From contig NC_088791.1 of NCBI RefSeq assembly GCF_011386835.1, positions 124,906,943 to 124,970,942 on the forward strand: DNA of 64,000 nt, written 5' to 3'. This document shows, one piece after another, positions 54,353 to 63,990 of the stretch. The notes beneath the pieces are model-generated. The model was given only the letters and a program-made list of their open reading frames with translations, ran no database searches and was not told where the DNA came from. Each line of letters begins with the position of its first letter. The stretch's first letter is position 1. The stretch comes from Chrysemys picta bellii. Its lineage: Eukaryota > Chordata > Testudines > Emydidae. A program made the translations under genes and the position numbers.

Positions 54353-54879
54353 CTGAGGTCCCTTCCATGGGGTCAGGGTCTTGGATACCGGGTTGGGAGG
54401 GTACTTCAGTCAGGGTGAGAAAAAGATCCTGGCTGTTGGGGAGAACGGAGTGCTGTGTGCTCTCTGCAAGCTCATCCTCCTCCTCCTCTCCCCCATCGGC
54501 AGAATCCTCAGGTGTAGCTGATGAGACTATCCCCGACCCGGAATCCACGATCACAGGTGGGGTAGTGGTGGCGGCCCCCCCTAGAATTGCATGCAGCTCG
54601 GCGTAGAAGCGGCATGTCCGCGGCTCTGACCCAGAGCGACCGTTTGCCTCCTTTGTTTTTTGATAGGCTTGTCTGAGCTCCTTGACTTTCACGCGGCACT
54701 GATGTGAGTCCCTATTGTGGCCTCTCTCCATCATGCCCTTGGAGATTTTTTCAAAAGTTTTGGCATTTCGTCTTTTAGAACGAAGTTCTGCTAGCACTGA
54801 ATCCTCTCCCCATAGTGATCAGATCCAGTACCTCCCTCACGGTCCATGCTGGTGCTCTTTTTCGATTATCGGCCTGCAT
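54353..54879 (-). pseudogene. Harbinger accessory gene, exon 1 (Myb/SANT-like domain), frameshifted
   Basis: From the ATG at 54879 the frame reads MQADNRKRAPAWTVREVLDL, the start of a Myb/SANT-like trihelix, but runs out of frame after about 22 codons. The rest of the domain continues in another frame (LAELRSKRRNAKTFEKISKG, HQCRVKVKELRQAYQKTKEA), so a 2-base loss near 54815 is likely. An acidic tail (EDSADGGEEEEDELAE) follows. Exon 1 ends at CAG|GTGAGT (54353/54352). The protein would bind the element's ends and bring the transposase to the nucleus (family knowledge). Confidence 0.75.
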
Positions 54880-55263
54880 GGTTACCTGTGCTGATGAGCT
54901 ATCTGTGGTCACCTGTGCTCTCCACGCTGGGGAAACAGGAAATTAAATTCAAATGTTCGCAGGGCTTTTCCTGTCTACCTGGCCAGTGCATCCGAGTTTA
55001 GATTGCTGTCCAGAGCGGTCACAATGATGCACTGTGGGATAGCTCCCGGAGGCCAATACCATCGAATTGCGGCCACACTATCCCTAATTCGAAATGTTAA
55101 AATCGATTTTGGCGCTACTCCGCTCGTCGGGGTGGAGTACAGAAATCAATTTAAAGGGCCCTTTATTTCGAAATAAATGGCGTCGTTGTGTGGACGGTTG
55201 CAGGGTAAATTCGAATTAACGCTGATAAAACCGAATTAAAGTCGTAGTGTAGACCAGGCCTTA

Positions 55264-57409
55264 GAGGCACCTTGTACTCTGGTTCAAGCTCTTAGGCCTT
55301 CCGCATCATGGATCAAAAAAGCCATCTGTCAGGAAAACTGGTCATGAACTAAATAATGTTTTTAAGGACTAACAACAAGTAGAATTATACAGACTTAAGT
55401 TATTCATCCCCAATGTAGAAAAGTGGATCATTTGCTCAGACCCATTGGGATCTGACTTAGAATGAAGATCTCCAATATTCTAGAATATTTTTCCACTGAG
55501 AGGCTTATGCCCTGTCTGACAGGGCCAGGTCATACACCTGTCTTCTCCTTTGTCTCCAAAGAGTATTCAGACGCCTTTCATTGTTAAGCCCCACCATGCA
55601 ATTTATTTCATTACTTTTTCATTGATCCATACACAGGGTTGACAACATCAGTTTTACCTCCATCTTCTACCAAGGGAAGGGCAGTGATTTTTCCACCCAG
55701 AGAGACTTCTTGGTTCTGGTTCCACTAGCTTGCCTCTCCTTAGCGCTTTCTTCCTGTGCCTTCTTCTACCCTCTGAATTAATGACATAATTAACACTTTA
55801 GCCTTCCCCAGCCAATTCTAATCCACTAGATAGGCAAATCAGGTCCACCCCAGGAGAGTTAATTGGTGTTGAAGTGATCAGAGTGCTGGCTCAGGTGTTG
55901 ATGCCTATCACTCTATCACACCTTCCCTGTCCTGGTGCCTAATAATCCGATCTCTCCTTCTTTTGTATATGCAGCAGCTATTCTGTCCATTTTTGCTTAT
56001 TCCCTAAATTTTACCAGTTCTATTTTTAAATATTATCCTTCCCCCTCCCCCCCAAAACCCACACATCTAGATTGAAAATGTTTGCATACATTATTTTACA
56101 TCTCATGTGTTGTATTTTTCTGATTTGCTGGCATATTTAAGTCAGTGAAGGTTTATATGCTCTCTCGACTGCATGGACTCATGAGCTTTACTGAGTCATA
56201 CTTTAGTACTTTACTGATTCAACCATATAATCGACTCTACTAGTTGCACGCCCATTTATTTCAATGGTTGAATGGGATGCTGCAGTACTTAGTTTTCCAT
56301 GTTGCTAAAAATGATGCATATTTTAACACTTCAGTGGAAACTAGCAAATGAAATATGCACTCTGCCAGTCACGCTGCTGATCAACATTTGTTTGTTTAGC
56401 AGTTTCTAGTCTATATTTTCTGGATTCAGTTACCTTATTTCAATGTATTCAAAGATTGAAAACATCAGTTTGGAAAGCTGCCTCATTTACTCCATGCAAA
56501 TAAGATGAAATTAGTTCCTTTACTAATTGCATGTTTTTCCCAAAGCTGTATGCAGACCTAAAGGTAGGCAGTAAAATGCTTTCTCTAGACCTCCCTAAAT
56601 TATATTAAAAACAACCACCATATTTGCCTCTTCTTGCAAGTCTCCTTCCCCCCCTCAAAAGATATTACAGTAGTATGAGAGTTAACTTTATTTAGGATAG
56701 AAAAATACTGAAGCGTGACCAGTATACTCTCTAAAGGTGAAATTCATCTCTGTGTAGACAGCCCATACATCAGTTGGGTCCCAACTTAAGAGGTCTATAG
56801 GCCTTGTGATTGTTTGTAAGTATTTGCATTGCACATAAAAAAAAAAAAAAAGGCCTCATAGGATATATATTCCATTTAGTAGTGCAGCTTGGCTACCAAA
56901 GTACATCTATAAAGTGTTTAAATCTTCCTAGTACAATAGCTAAATCTCAGAATTATGCAGTTCCACCCCCATATTATGGAAATACTTCTGCTAAAATACG
57001 CTTTGAGTAGTAAAGCTTATTAAGAATCTAACCCAGTTGTAAGAGACAGCCATACACATACTGAAATCTATGAAACACAGGAATGTTTCACCAAGATATG
57101 TGTTTTTATTAATGCAATATGCAAACCCAGGCAGCAAGATATGCATCTTGGTTACAGCTCAAAGAAGAGAAACATTAATCAGAAAAATGTAACATTTAGT
57201 TAAGTCAGAGTATATATGTGTGTGAGCAAAATGGAAGGCTTAATGGTTTCAGTGCACTTTATGCAAGATTCCCTTAACAGATCACACTAAGTAAAATTCA
57301 GCCCTGGGCAGAAAGCCAGCATGAGACCTTACATCACTTAAGTCCTATTTTGAGTGTTTAGGTGGGATTTATGTGATGCATAGGCCTTGCATGGATCCTT
57401 TGTATAGGG
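55264..57409. other. Intergenic sequence, nothing recognised
   Basis: AT-rich, with a C-run near 56041 and an A-run near 56838. No gene or bounded element seen. Confidence 0.4.
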
Positions 57410-57540
57410 CAGAGGTTCTCAAACTGGGGGTCGTGACCCCTCAGGGGAGGTCACAAGGTGGTTACATGGGGGTGGCAAGCTGTCAGCTCCATGGGGCTGA
57501 CAGCTCTGAGCCTCCATTAAATTAAATATCCCCCCCTCCC
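57410..57540. repeat. hAT-type (Charlie-like) end fragment
   Basis: CAGAGGTTCTCAAACTGGGG followed by GGTCGTGACCCC is the typical start of a widespread Charlie-like group. No right end found. Confidence 0.6.
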
Positions 57541-57833
57541 CATTTTTAATTTATAAATTTGTATCACACATCGTTTCCATATCCTCTGCCTCAGAAACTC
57601 TAAAAGCTGCTGCACTGGGCCACACTGTTGTTTCAAGAGGCAGAGATTATTTATTCCTCCGATGGAGAAGTATCAAGGCTTAAAAACCCCAAAACAAACA
57701 AAAAAAAACCCTCAAAAGAGTCTTCATACACAAACATGCTACTGGATCAATCCATAGTGAGGGCCACAGAGCAAATACCTTCAGGGCTTGAGGGAGGGAT
57801 GTTTGATTAAAATAGGGACAATGGGGCGTGTAA

Positions 57834-58050
57834 GGCCTTGTCTACACTGCCACTTTACAGCACTGCAACTTTCTCGCTCAGGGGTGTAAAAAAACACCCC
57901 CCTGAGCACTGCAAGTTTTAAGCGCTGTAAAGTGGCAGTGTAGACAGTGCATCTGCTACTCCCCTCGTGGGGGAGGTTTGTTTACAGTACTAGGAGAGCT
58001 CTCTCCCAGCACTGGTGCCGCGACTACACAGCCACGTTAAAGACATACCC
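57834..58050. mobile_element. Harbinger-type MITE, 217 bp
   Basis: Left end GGCCTTGTCTACACTGCC after TAA; right end AGACATACCC before TGA, one mismatch from the duplication. The left half is a hairpin (GCCACTTTACAGC...GCTGTAAAGTGGC). The same family is at 63725-63990 in opposite orientation. Confidence 0.75.
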
Positions 58051-58254
58051 TGAGAGCACAAACTACTTTGTTTTGTGTTTAGGATTACAGTGAATACTGA
58101 AAAGTAGCACAGCAAGCATGAGGAGCTCCAGAAAATCCTGCAGATTTCAGAAGACATAACATGTCCATGTGCTAAAGGCTTAATATTTTTTAAAACCTTG
58201 TGTATTATAGTACAGCAGTGATCCTTGAAGAAACAGAGTTCTAGGTTATGGGGT

Positions 58255-58500
58255 ACCTGAGGGTAGTTTAGTGGTTAGAACTTGGAAGTGGGAGTTCTGA
58301 GTACTGGTTACATTCTCACTGTGGCACCGTGGGCAAATCATTTAGGTCCAGCTCCACAAAGGTATTTAGGCGCTTAACCCCCAGTGATTTAAATGGGTGC
58401 TAGGCGCCTAAGTACCTTTGGGGATCTGGACCTTACTTCCTCTATGCCTCAGTTTCCTCATCTGCAAAATGGGAATAATAGTTTCCTGGATCACCAGGGA
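58255..58500 (+). repeat. MIR-like SINE interrupted by a MITE
   Basis: TTAGTGGTTAGAAC (A-box-like), GGGCAAATCATTTA and CTCAGTTTCCTCATCTGCAA are hallmark blocks of a MIR/CORE-type SINE. The 88-bp palindrome at 58345-58432 splits it. Confidence 0.65.
58345..58432. mobile_element. 88-bp palindromic MITE with TTA duplication
   Basis: GGTCCAGCTCCACAAAGGTA and TACCTTTGGGGATCTGGACC are inverted, flanked by TTA on both sides. Almost the whole element is a hairpin (TTTAGGCGC / GCGCCTAAG). Confidence 0.75.
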
Positions 58501-58541
58501 GGCAGGATAGAAAAAATACTGCTGCCCGCTTCTTATTTACA

Positions 58542-59816
58542 ATGTCGCCTGAAAGTGAGAACAAGCATCCGCAGGGCACTTTTGTAGCCAGCATTGCAAA
58601 GTATTTACGTGCCAGATACAACTTAGAGAATTTTTCACTTGACCACAGCTCAAAGAGCCAGGAAAGTATTTACGTGCCAGATACTACACAACATTCGTAT
58701 GCTCCTTCATGCTTTGGCCACCATTCCAGAGGACATGTTTCCATGCTGATGATGCTTGTTAAAAAAAAAGTGTTAATTAAATTAATGATTGAACATCTTG
58801 GGAGAGAATTGTATGTCTCCTGGTATGTTTTATTCGCATTCTGCCATGTATTATATGTTATAGCAGTCTTGGATGATGCACATGTTGTTTGTTTTAAGAA
58901 CACTTTCACTGCAGATCTGACAAAAGGCAAAGAAGGTACCAATGTGAGATTTCTAAAGATAGCTACAGTACTTGAACCAAGGTTTAAGAATCTGAAGTAC
59001 CTTCCAAAATCTGAAAGGGACGAGGTATGGAGTATGCTTTTAGATGTCTTAAAAGAGCAACACTCTGATGTGGAAACTACAGAACCCGAACCACCAAAAA
59101 AGAAAATCAACCTTCTGCTGGTGGCATCTGACTCAGATGATGAAAATGAACATGTATCAATCCGCACTGCTTTGGATCGTTATCAAGCAGAACCTATCAT
59201 CAGCATGGATGAACGTTCTCTGGAATGGTGGTTGAAGCATGAAGGGACATATGAATCTTTAGCGCATCTGACACCACAGGCGACAACTTTCCTTGGCGCT
59301 GGTGGGTGCTCAAGCCCCCCCGGCCCTGCCCTGACTCCGCCCCTTCCCAGCCCCTATTGGACCCGTCCCCAAATCCCCGCCCCAGCCCCGCCTCTTCCCT
59401 GAATGCACTGCATTCCTCCTCTTCCCCCTTCCCTCCCAGTGCTTGCCATGCAAAACAGCTGTTTCACGGCGCAAGTGCAGAGAGGGATGGGGAAGAAGCA
59501 GGACACAGCGGCGCGCTCAGGGGAGGAGGTGGAGGCAGAGCGGAGGTGGAGGTGAGCTGGGGTGGGTGGGTTTGGGAGCTGCTGGTGGGTGCAGAGCACC
59601 CACCAATTTTTCACCATGGGTGCTCCAGCCCCGGAGCACCCACGGAGTCAGCATCTATGTCTAGCACATAAATATCTTGTGATACCAGCTACAACAGTTC
59701 CATGCAAATGCCTGTTCTCACTTTCAGGTGACATTGTAAACAAGAAGAGGACAGCATTATCTCCTGAAAATGTAAACAAACTAGTTTGTCTGAGAGACTG
59801 GCTGAACAAGAAGTAG
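58542..59816 (+). pseudogene. hAT transposase fragment (ZBED-like), interrupted
   Basis: VLEPRFKNLKYLPKSERDEV (about 58970) is the conserved region before the dimerisation domain, followed by the acidic linker and ISMDERSLEWWLKHEGTYE (about 59200). After the 385-bp insertion the C-terminal hAT dimerisation domain continues with KYLVIPATTVPC, LFSLSGDIVNKKRTALSPEN and LVCLRDWLNKK, ending TAG at 59814. The catalytic N-terminal half is absent, so the piece cannot be active. Confidence 0.8.
59275..59659. mobile_element. Non-autonomous hAT-type transposon, 385 bp, inside the hAT fragment
   Basis: It runs from CACAGGCGACAACTTTCC to GGAGTCAGCATCTATG; flanks TCTGACAC (59267-59274) and TCTAGCAC (59660-59667) agree at 6 of 8 positions. 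The GGGTGCTC / GGAGCACCC pair links it to 41937-42272. A GC-rich core has spurious open frames. Confidence 0.75.
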
Positions 59817-60212
59817 GACTGAGTGGATTTGTAGGCTCTAAAGTTTTACATTGTTTTGTTTTTGAATGCAGGTTTTTTTGTACATAATTCTATGTTTGTA
59901 AGTTCAACTTTCATGATAAAGAGATTGCACTACAGAACTTGTATTAGGTGAATTGAAAAATACTATTTCTTTTGTTTTTTACAGTGCAAATATTTGTCAT
60001 AAAAATAAATATAAAATGAGCACTGTACACTTTGTATTCTGTGTTGAAATTGAAATCAATACATTTTAAAATTTTGAAAACATCCAAAAATATTTAAATA
60101 AATGGTATCCTATTATTGTTTAACAGTGCGATTAATCGCCCAATTAATCACGCTTATTTTTTTAATTGCGCAATTAATCACGATTAATTTTTTAAATTAT
60201 TTGACAACTCTA

Positions 60213-61304
60213 ATTTTCAGAGAGAAGTGGGATTGTTAAAATTAACAACAACGTCCCTTTATATTTATAAACTGCTCTGAATTACTTCAGTGAAAGTTGC
60301 TATAGAGACACAAAATACTGAGCCAGATTACCCCCAATGCATAATCCCCTCCTCTAACTTCCCTTACTCGTACAAAGTTTAAAACAGAAACAAACTGCAC
60401 CTTGTTCTCTATTTCTCCATATGCAAAGAGGTCATACTGCTTGTCCTTACTTTCACACACACTCTGCATACATCTGATCTGATCTCTATTTTGTGTTTCC
60501 CCTCCACTTCCATTTAGTCAGTGACAGCCTTGACATCCCTTTTGTCTCTTGCTCTTACATATGCCTTCAGGTGTTCTTCCATGCTGCCCTGTCCTGTTGG
60601 AAAGCCCTTCCAAAATCTGTTAGTTCCTTCCGCCCTCTCAGGGTTCTGATTGCTCCTACAAAACTCACTTCTGCTGCATCACCTAAAAAGAAATGCAAGT
60701 GTTCACATTTGAAAACATATGTAAACCACCAAGTGTTATGTCTGCCTAATAAGTCACCGCCCAGTCATATCTCAGAAACTTCTCCTCCTCTTCCCTCCCC
60801 ATCCTCTCAGTTTCTCACTTCTCTGTCTATTTCATCATTAAGGTCCCAATCTTTCAATTGTTCTGCATGGGTGGATCCCTGTGCAGAGCCCCATTGACTT
60901 CTGTGAGGCTCCCTGGGGGGGGAAGTGTCTGCTCTGTGACATTAACCAGGGTACAATCTGGATGGTTGAACAGCTGTGTCCCCTTAATTCTCTAGCCTGG
61001 GGTGACTTTTACACTCATGGGGGCTATAAACTGATAAGTAATAAGTAAGTCTTTCAGCAGGATCATGAGTTACTTTAGTCTCCCGTGCTAGGTGCTGCAC
61101 TAATACACAAGGCATGTATTCCAGAGTCAATGACCTCCGTCCTATAATGAACTCTGCACATCTGTGTCCATGGGGAGTCCCACTGAAATCAATGTGGTCC
61201 TAGTAGGCACAAGCATCTGCCCTCATGGAGCTCATTGCAGGATTGCTGCTTAAGGTGATAAGAGACTCAGGCAGCGTGGGAGAGGAGACAGTAACATATA
61301 TACT
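60213..61304. other. Intergenic sequence, faint old repeats
   Basis: Blocks such as GAGCCCCATTGACTTCTGTG (60885) and CCCACTGAAATCAATG (61179) look like ancient interspersed repeats. No gene recognised in the 134-codon frame at 60493-60897. Confidence 0.35.
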
Positions 61305-61600
61305 GTTTGAGAGGTCTAATGGATGGGGCACTGGACTTGGGAAATAGGAGATCTGGGGGCAAATCCTCAGCTAGTGGAAGCTGTCATAGCTCCTTTGATT
61401 GCAACAGAGCTGTGATAATTGCCACCAGCTGAGGTGTTGCCCCTAGGCTGTATTCCCAATTCTGCCACCGACTTTGGGCAAATGACTTCACCCCTCTATG
61501 CCTGTCCCCCCCGTCCTGTCTGTTTCCATTGTCAGCTCTTCAGGGCAGGGTCTGGCTCCTCAGTGTGTGTGTGGTGCCTAGATCTCAGAGGTGTCCTCTA
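61305..61600 (+). repeat. MIR/CORE-type SINE-like fragment
   Basis: GGGGCACTGGACTTGGGA and TTCTGCCACCGACTTTGGGC with ACTTCACCCCTCTATGCC follow a MIR-like SINE body. Confidence 0.5.
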
Positions 61601-61879
61601 AGAGCTCATGTCTTTCTTACACACGCAATAACAACATACACACGTTAGCAATATGTACCAGCCCCATCTCGGAGCCCTGTTCTTCTCATCCGGCTAATAA
61701 AGCGTGCTAAGGAAACCCAGGCAGACCAAGCAGTGGCAGGACACGTGGATCTTTGATTGCACTTTACAGGACTTTTTGGGGAAGGGGGGTGTTCAGCGCA
61801 CGGGTGGGATTTTTGTGTGTGTCAGCCCCCTACCACAACCCCAAACCTACAATCAGTGTGTGTGTGGTGCTGACACAGG

Positions 61880-62560
61880 CGCGGTTTAACCACACTCCAC
61901 ACCCGGGTGTGTTTCACCCGGCAGGATTTCATTTCTCCAGGGCTCCGGTCGCGCCCCAGAAGCAGCCGGGCTGCTCCCCAGCAGGGTAGGGGTGGCGGCG
62001 CCGGCGGGAGGGAGCCCGCTGACTGCCGTGCTGGGCGGGTCGCCCCTGAGGGGGCTTCCCTGGACTTCCACGCCAGGGCAGGGCGCTGTGACAGGCTGGA
62101 AAGCGGCCGATCCCTGCAGCTCCCAGCCCGCCCCTTTCCCGGTGTGTGGGGCTCTCTCACACACACACGCCGCCCGGCCCTCCCCTGCTCTGCGCTGCTT
62201 CCCCCGCCGTTCCTGCCCCGTGGCTCTCCCAGCCCAGCCAGACAAGAACCAGCTTCTCAGCCCGTTCCTGCCCCGCGGCCCATCCCCCGGGACAAGCCCA
62301 ATGTCTTCTGCTCCCCTCCGCTCGCCCACCCTGCGGCCCCACAGGATGAAGAAGGACGAGTCTTTCCTGGGCAAGCTAGGCGGGACCCTGGCGAGGAAGA
62401 AGAAAGCGAAGGAGGGTGAGTTGCCGGGGGGGGGAGAAAGTGAATCAGAGCAACGTGACTCGCAGCAGCTGCTGCTGGCTCCCCCTAGCCGCTGGCCAGG
62501 GAAAGGGGGGGAGGGAGGAAGCTATGGAACAACCCCCCCCCTTTGTTATTTCCATGGGCT
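61880..62560 (+). promoter_or_regulatory. PARVB: CpG-rich promoter and first exon region of PARVB
   Basis: GC- and CpG-rich against AT-rich surroundings, with GGGCGG at about 62034 and several CCGCCC-like boxes. A short (CA)n run lies near 62158-62170. The PARVB start codon lies inside. No TATA box is evident. Confidence 0.7.
62301..62415 (+). CDS. PARVB: PARVB (beta-parvin), first coding exon
   Basis: Beta-parvin is a focal-adhesion protein with two calponin-homology domains that binds ILK and links integrins to actin (family knowledge). The 38 codons plus one base begin MSSAPLRSPTLRPHRMKKDE and include FLGKLGGTLARKKKAKE, closely matching the human N terminus. The exon ends GAG G|GTGAGT, phase 1. 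The rest of the gene lies outside the window. The frame stays open upstream to an ATG at 61992, but the conserved start at 62301 is preferred. Position and strand after SAMM50 match the human gene order. Confidence 0.93.
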
Positions 62561-63229
62561 TGAGGGCGAATGAGTGGGGGGCAGAGAAAAAGGGGGGAGC
62601 TGGAGCGAGAGCCCGCAGGCGGCTGAGCCTCGGCTGGTTTGGTGCCCTGCTGGGGCGAGGGGCGGTGTGCCGGGGCCTGGCCCTCCCGGGTGGGCTGTGG
62701 AGACCGTGCTCAGCAAAGGAAGCCTGGCCGCTGGTAGCGCTCGCTGTTGCGGGGCAGGCGTCCGGGCAGCACAGAGAGGTTTGGGGGAGCGGGTCCAACC
62801 CAGATTGGTTGTGAGGGCACCGCTCATTAAAGACCGGTCCTTGTTTAGCCAGGACTAACGTCAAAGGCTGCAGAGCAATGCACTGGTATCACATTATAAA
62901 CCCCTGGCGCTCCAGCTTGCTGAATATTGGAAACATCCCATTTACTACTTACTACAAGCTCTTCCTTTATTTACTCCTTGTTCCCTTAAGCAGGGTGAGC
63001 CACTTTCACTTTTTTTCTGTCTAGTTTTACTTCCCAGCTCCCATGCTCTTGCACATGGGCTCGCAGTTAGGAGTGATAAGCCTGAAACTTTTTTTCTGTT
63101 GGAAAATGAGCTCATCATGGCAAAAAGACTGAGAGCCACTGCTCCAGCAGAATGCTGTGGTGTTTAGGTTGCAAACAGGGCAAGAGATCCTTTAAATCCA
63201 GCCAGTTGTTTTTCAGGGCTGATCTACGT
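62416..63229. other. PARVB intron 1, start
   Basis: GC-rich at first, then ordinary intron. No further exon or bounded element was recognised. Minus-strand open frames here are composition effects. Confidence 0.45.
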
Positions 63230-63720
63230 TCTGTTTTGCTACAGGTGTAACTATTTTGGCTAGGGGTGTGACGGAATCCCTTCCCTCGCTGTAGTGAGTG
63301 TCTACAGTGAAGTGCTATCATGGCACAACTGCAGTGTTGCAACTATGCCTTAAGTGTAAATGTAGCCCTACTGTGGACACAGTTGTACTGGAGCCAAGCC
63401 ATGTCTACACTATAAAGTTTTGCTGGCATAGCTATATTGGTCACTATTTATATACACCTATACCTATCTCATAGAACTGGAAGGGACCCCAAAAGGTCAT
63501 TGAGTCCAGTCCCCTGCCTTCACTAGCAGGACCAAGTACTGATTTTGCCCCAGATCCCTAAGTGGCCCCCTCAAGGATTGAACTCACAACCCTGGGTTTA
63601 GCAGGCCAATGCTCAAACAACTACTTTTACCAGTATAGTTTATTTCTCTTGGGGTGACGAGGGCCTGGAATAAGCTATGCCAGCTAAAGCAGAGTTTTGC
63701 TGGTATAAATTTCAGCCACA
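63230..63720. repeat. Stacked Harbinger-MITE fragments
   Basis: AAGCCATGTCTACACTATAA at 63398 starts a MITE with GTTTTGCTGGCATAGCTAT, and GCTATGCCAGCTAAAGCAGAG at 63678 is its inverted counterpart. A SINE is inserted between. Earlier text (63240-63370) has further GTCTACAGTG-like motifs of the same group. Confidence 0.5.
63452..63622 (-). repeat. tRNA-derived SINE with CR1-like tail (cryptodire type)
   Basis: On the minus strand the tRNA-like head reads TTTGAGCATTGGCCTGC, then GTTGTGAGTTCAATCC (B-box). After a linker (TTGGTCCTGCTAGTGAAGGC) comes the CR1-like tail GACCTTTTGGGGTCCCTTCC AGTTCTATGAG. This head-tail combination is the known turtle Pol III SINE design. Confidence 0.75.
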
Positions 63721-63724
63721 CTAA

Positions 63725-63990
63725 GGCCTTGGCTACACTCGGGACTTCACAGCGCTGCTGTGCAAGTGTAGTTGTGCCGCCAGCGCTGCGAGAGAGCTCT
63801 CGCAGCGCTGTACATACTCCACCTCTCTGAGGGGAATAGCTTGCAGCGCTGCGAGCAAGTGTGCAGCGCTGCAGGCTCTGATTACACTGGCACTTTACAG
63901 CGCTGTACTCACTGCGTTCAGGGGGGTGTTTTTTCACACCCCTGAGCGCAGCAAGTTGCAGTGCTGTACACCGCCAGTGTAGCCAAGGCC
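63725..63990. mobile_element. Harbinger-type MITE, 266 bp
   Basis: GGCCTTGGCTACACT at the left and AGTGTAGCCAAGGCC at the right are perfect inverted repeats of 15 bp, flanked by TAA on both sides (63722-63724, 63991-63993). The interior is rich in CAGCGCTG palindromes. Confidence 0.9.

Larger units (their letters stand above)
50877..55260 (+). mobile_element. Structurally complete PIF/Harbinger DNA transposon, 4384 bp
   Basis: It starts GGGTATGTCTACACTACGGG and ends GTCGTAGTGTAGACCAGGCC, imperfect inverted repeats, with TTA on both sides (50874-50876, 55261-55263). Subterminal regions share AATTCGAA-type motifs. It encodes an intact transposase (51258-52559, +), an opposite-strand Myb/SANT-like accessory gene (54879 to 52862, broken) and an extra ORF (53962-54252, +). 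Transposase and accessory transcripts converge, with poly(A) signals at 52661 (+) and about 52688-52700 (-). Confidence 0.92.
58535..60212 (+). mobile_element. hAT-derived element with transposase C-terminal remnant
   Basis: The interior encodes part of a hAT transposase (see next entry). The right end ends CACGATTAATTTTTTAAATT and TTGACAACTCTA. The left start is uncertain: 58539-58570 is an inverted copy of 59705-59738, so the 5' part has been rearranged. Confidence 0.65.

Noticed and set aside
58542..59402. 286-codon frame as a host ZBED-type gene
   Set aside because: Only the C-terminal part of a hAT transposase is present, it is interrupted by another transposon, and it runs into that insertion's sequence.
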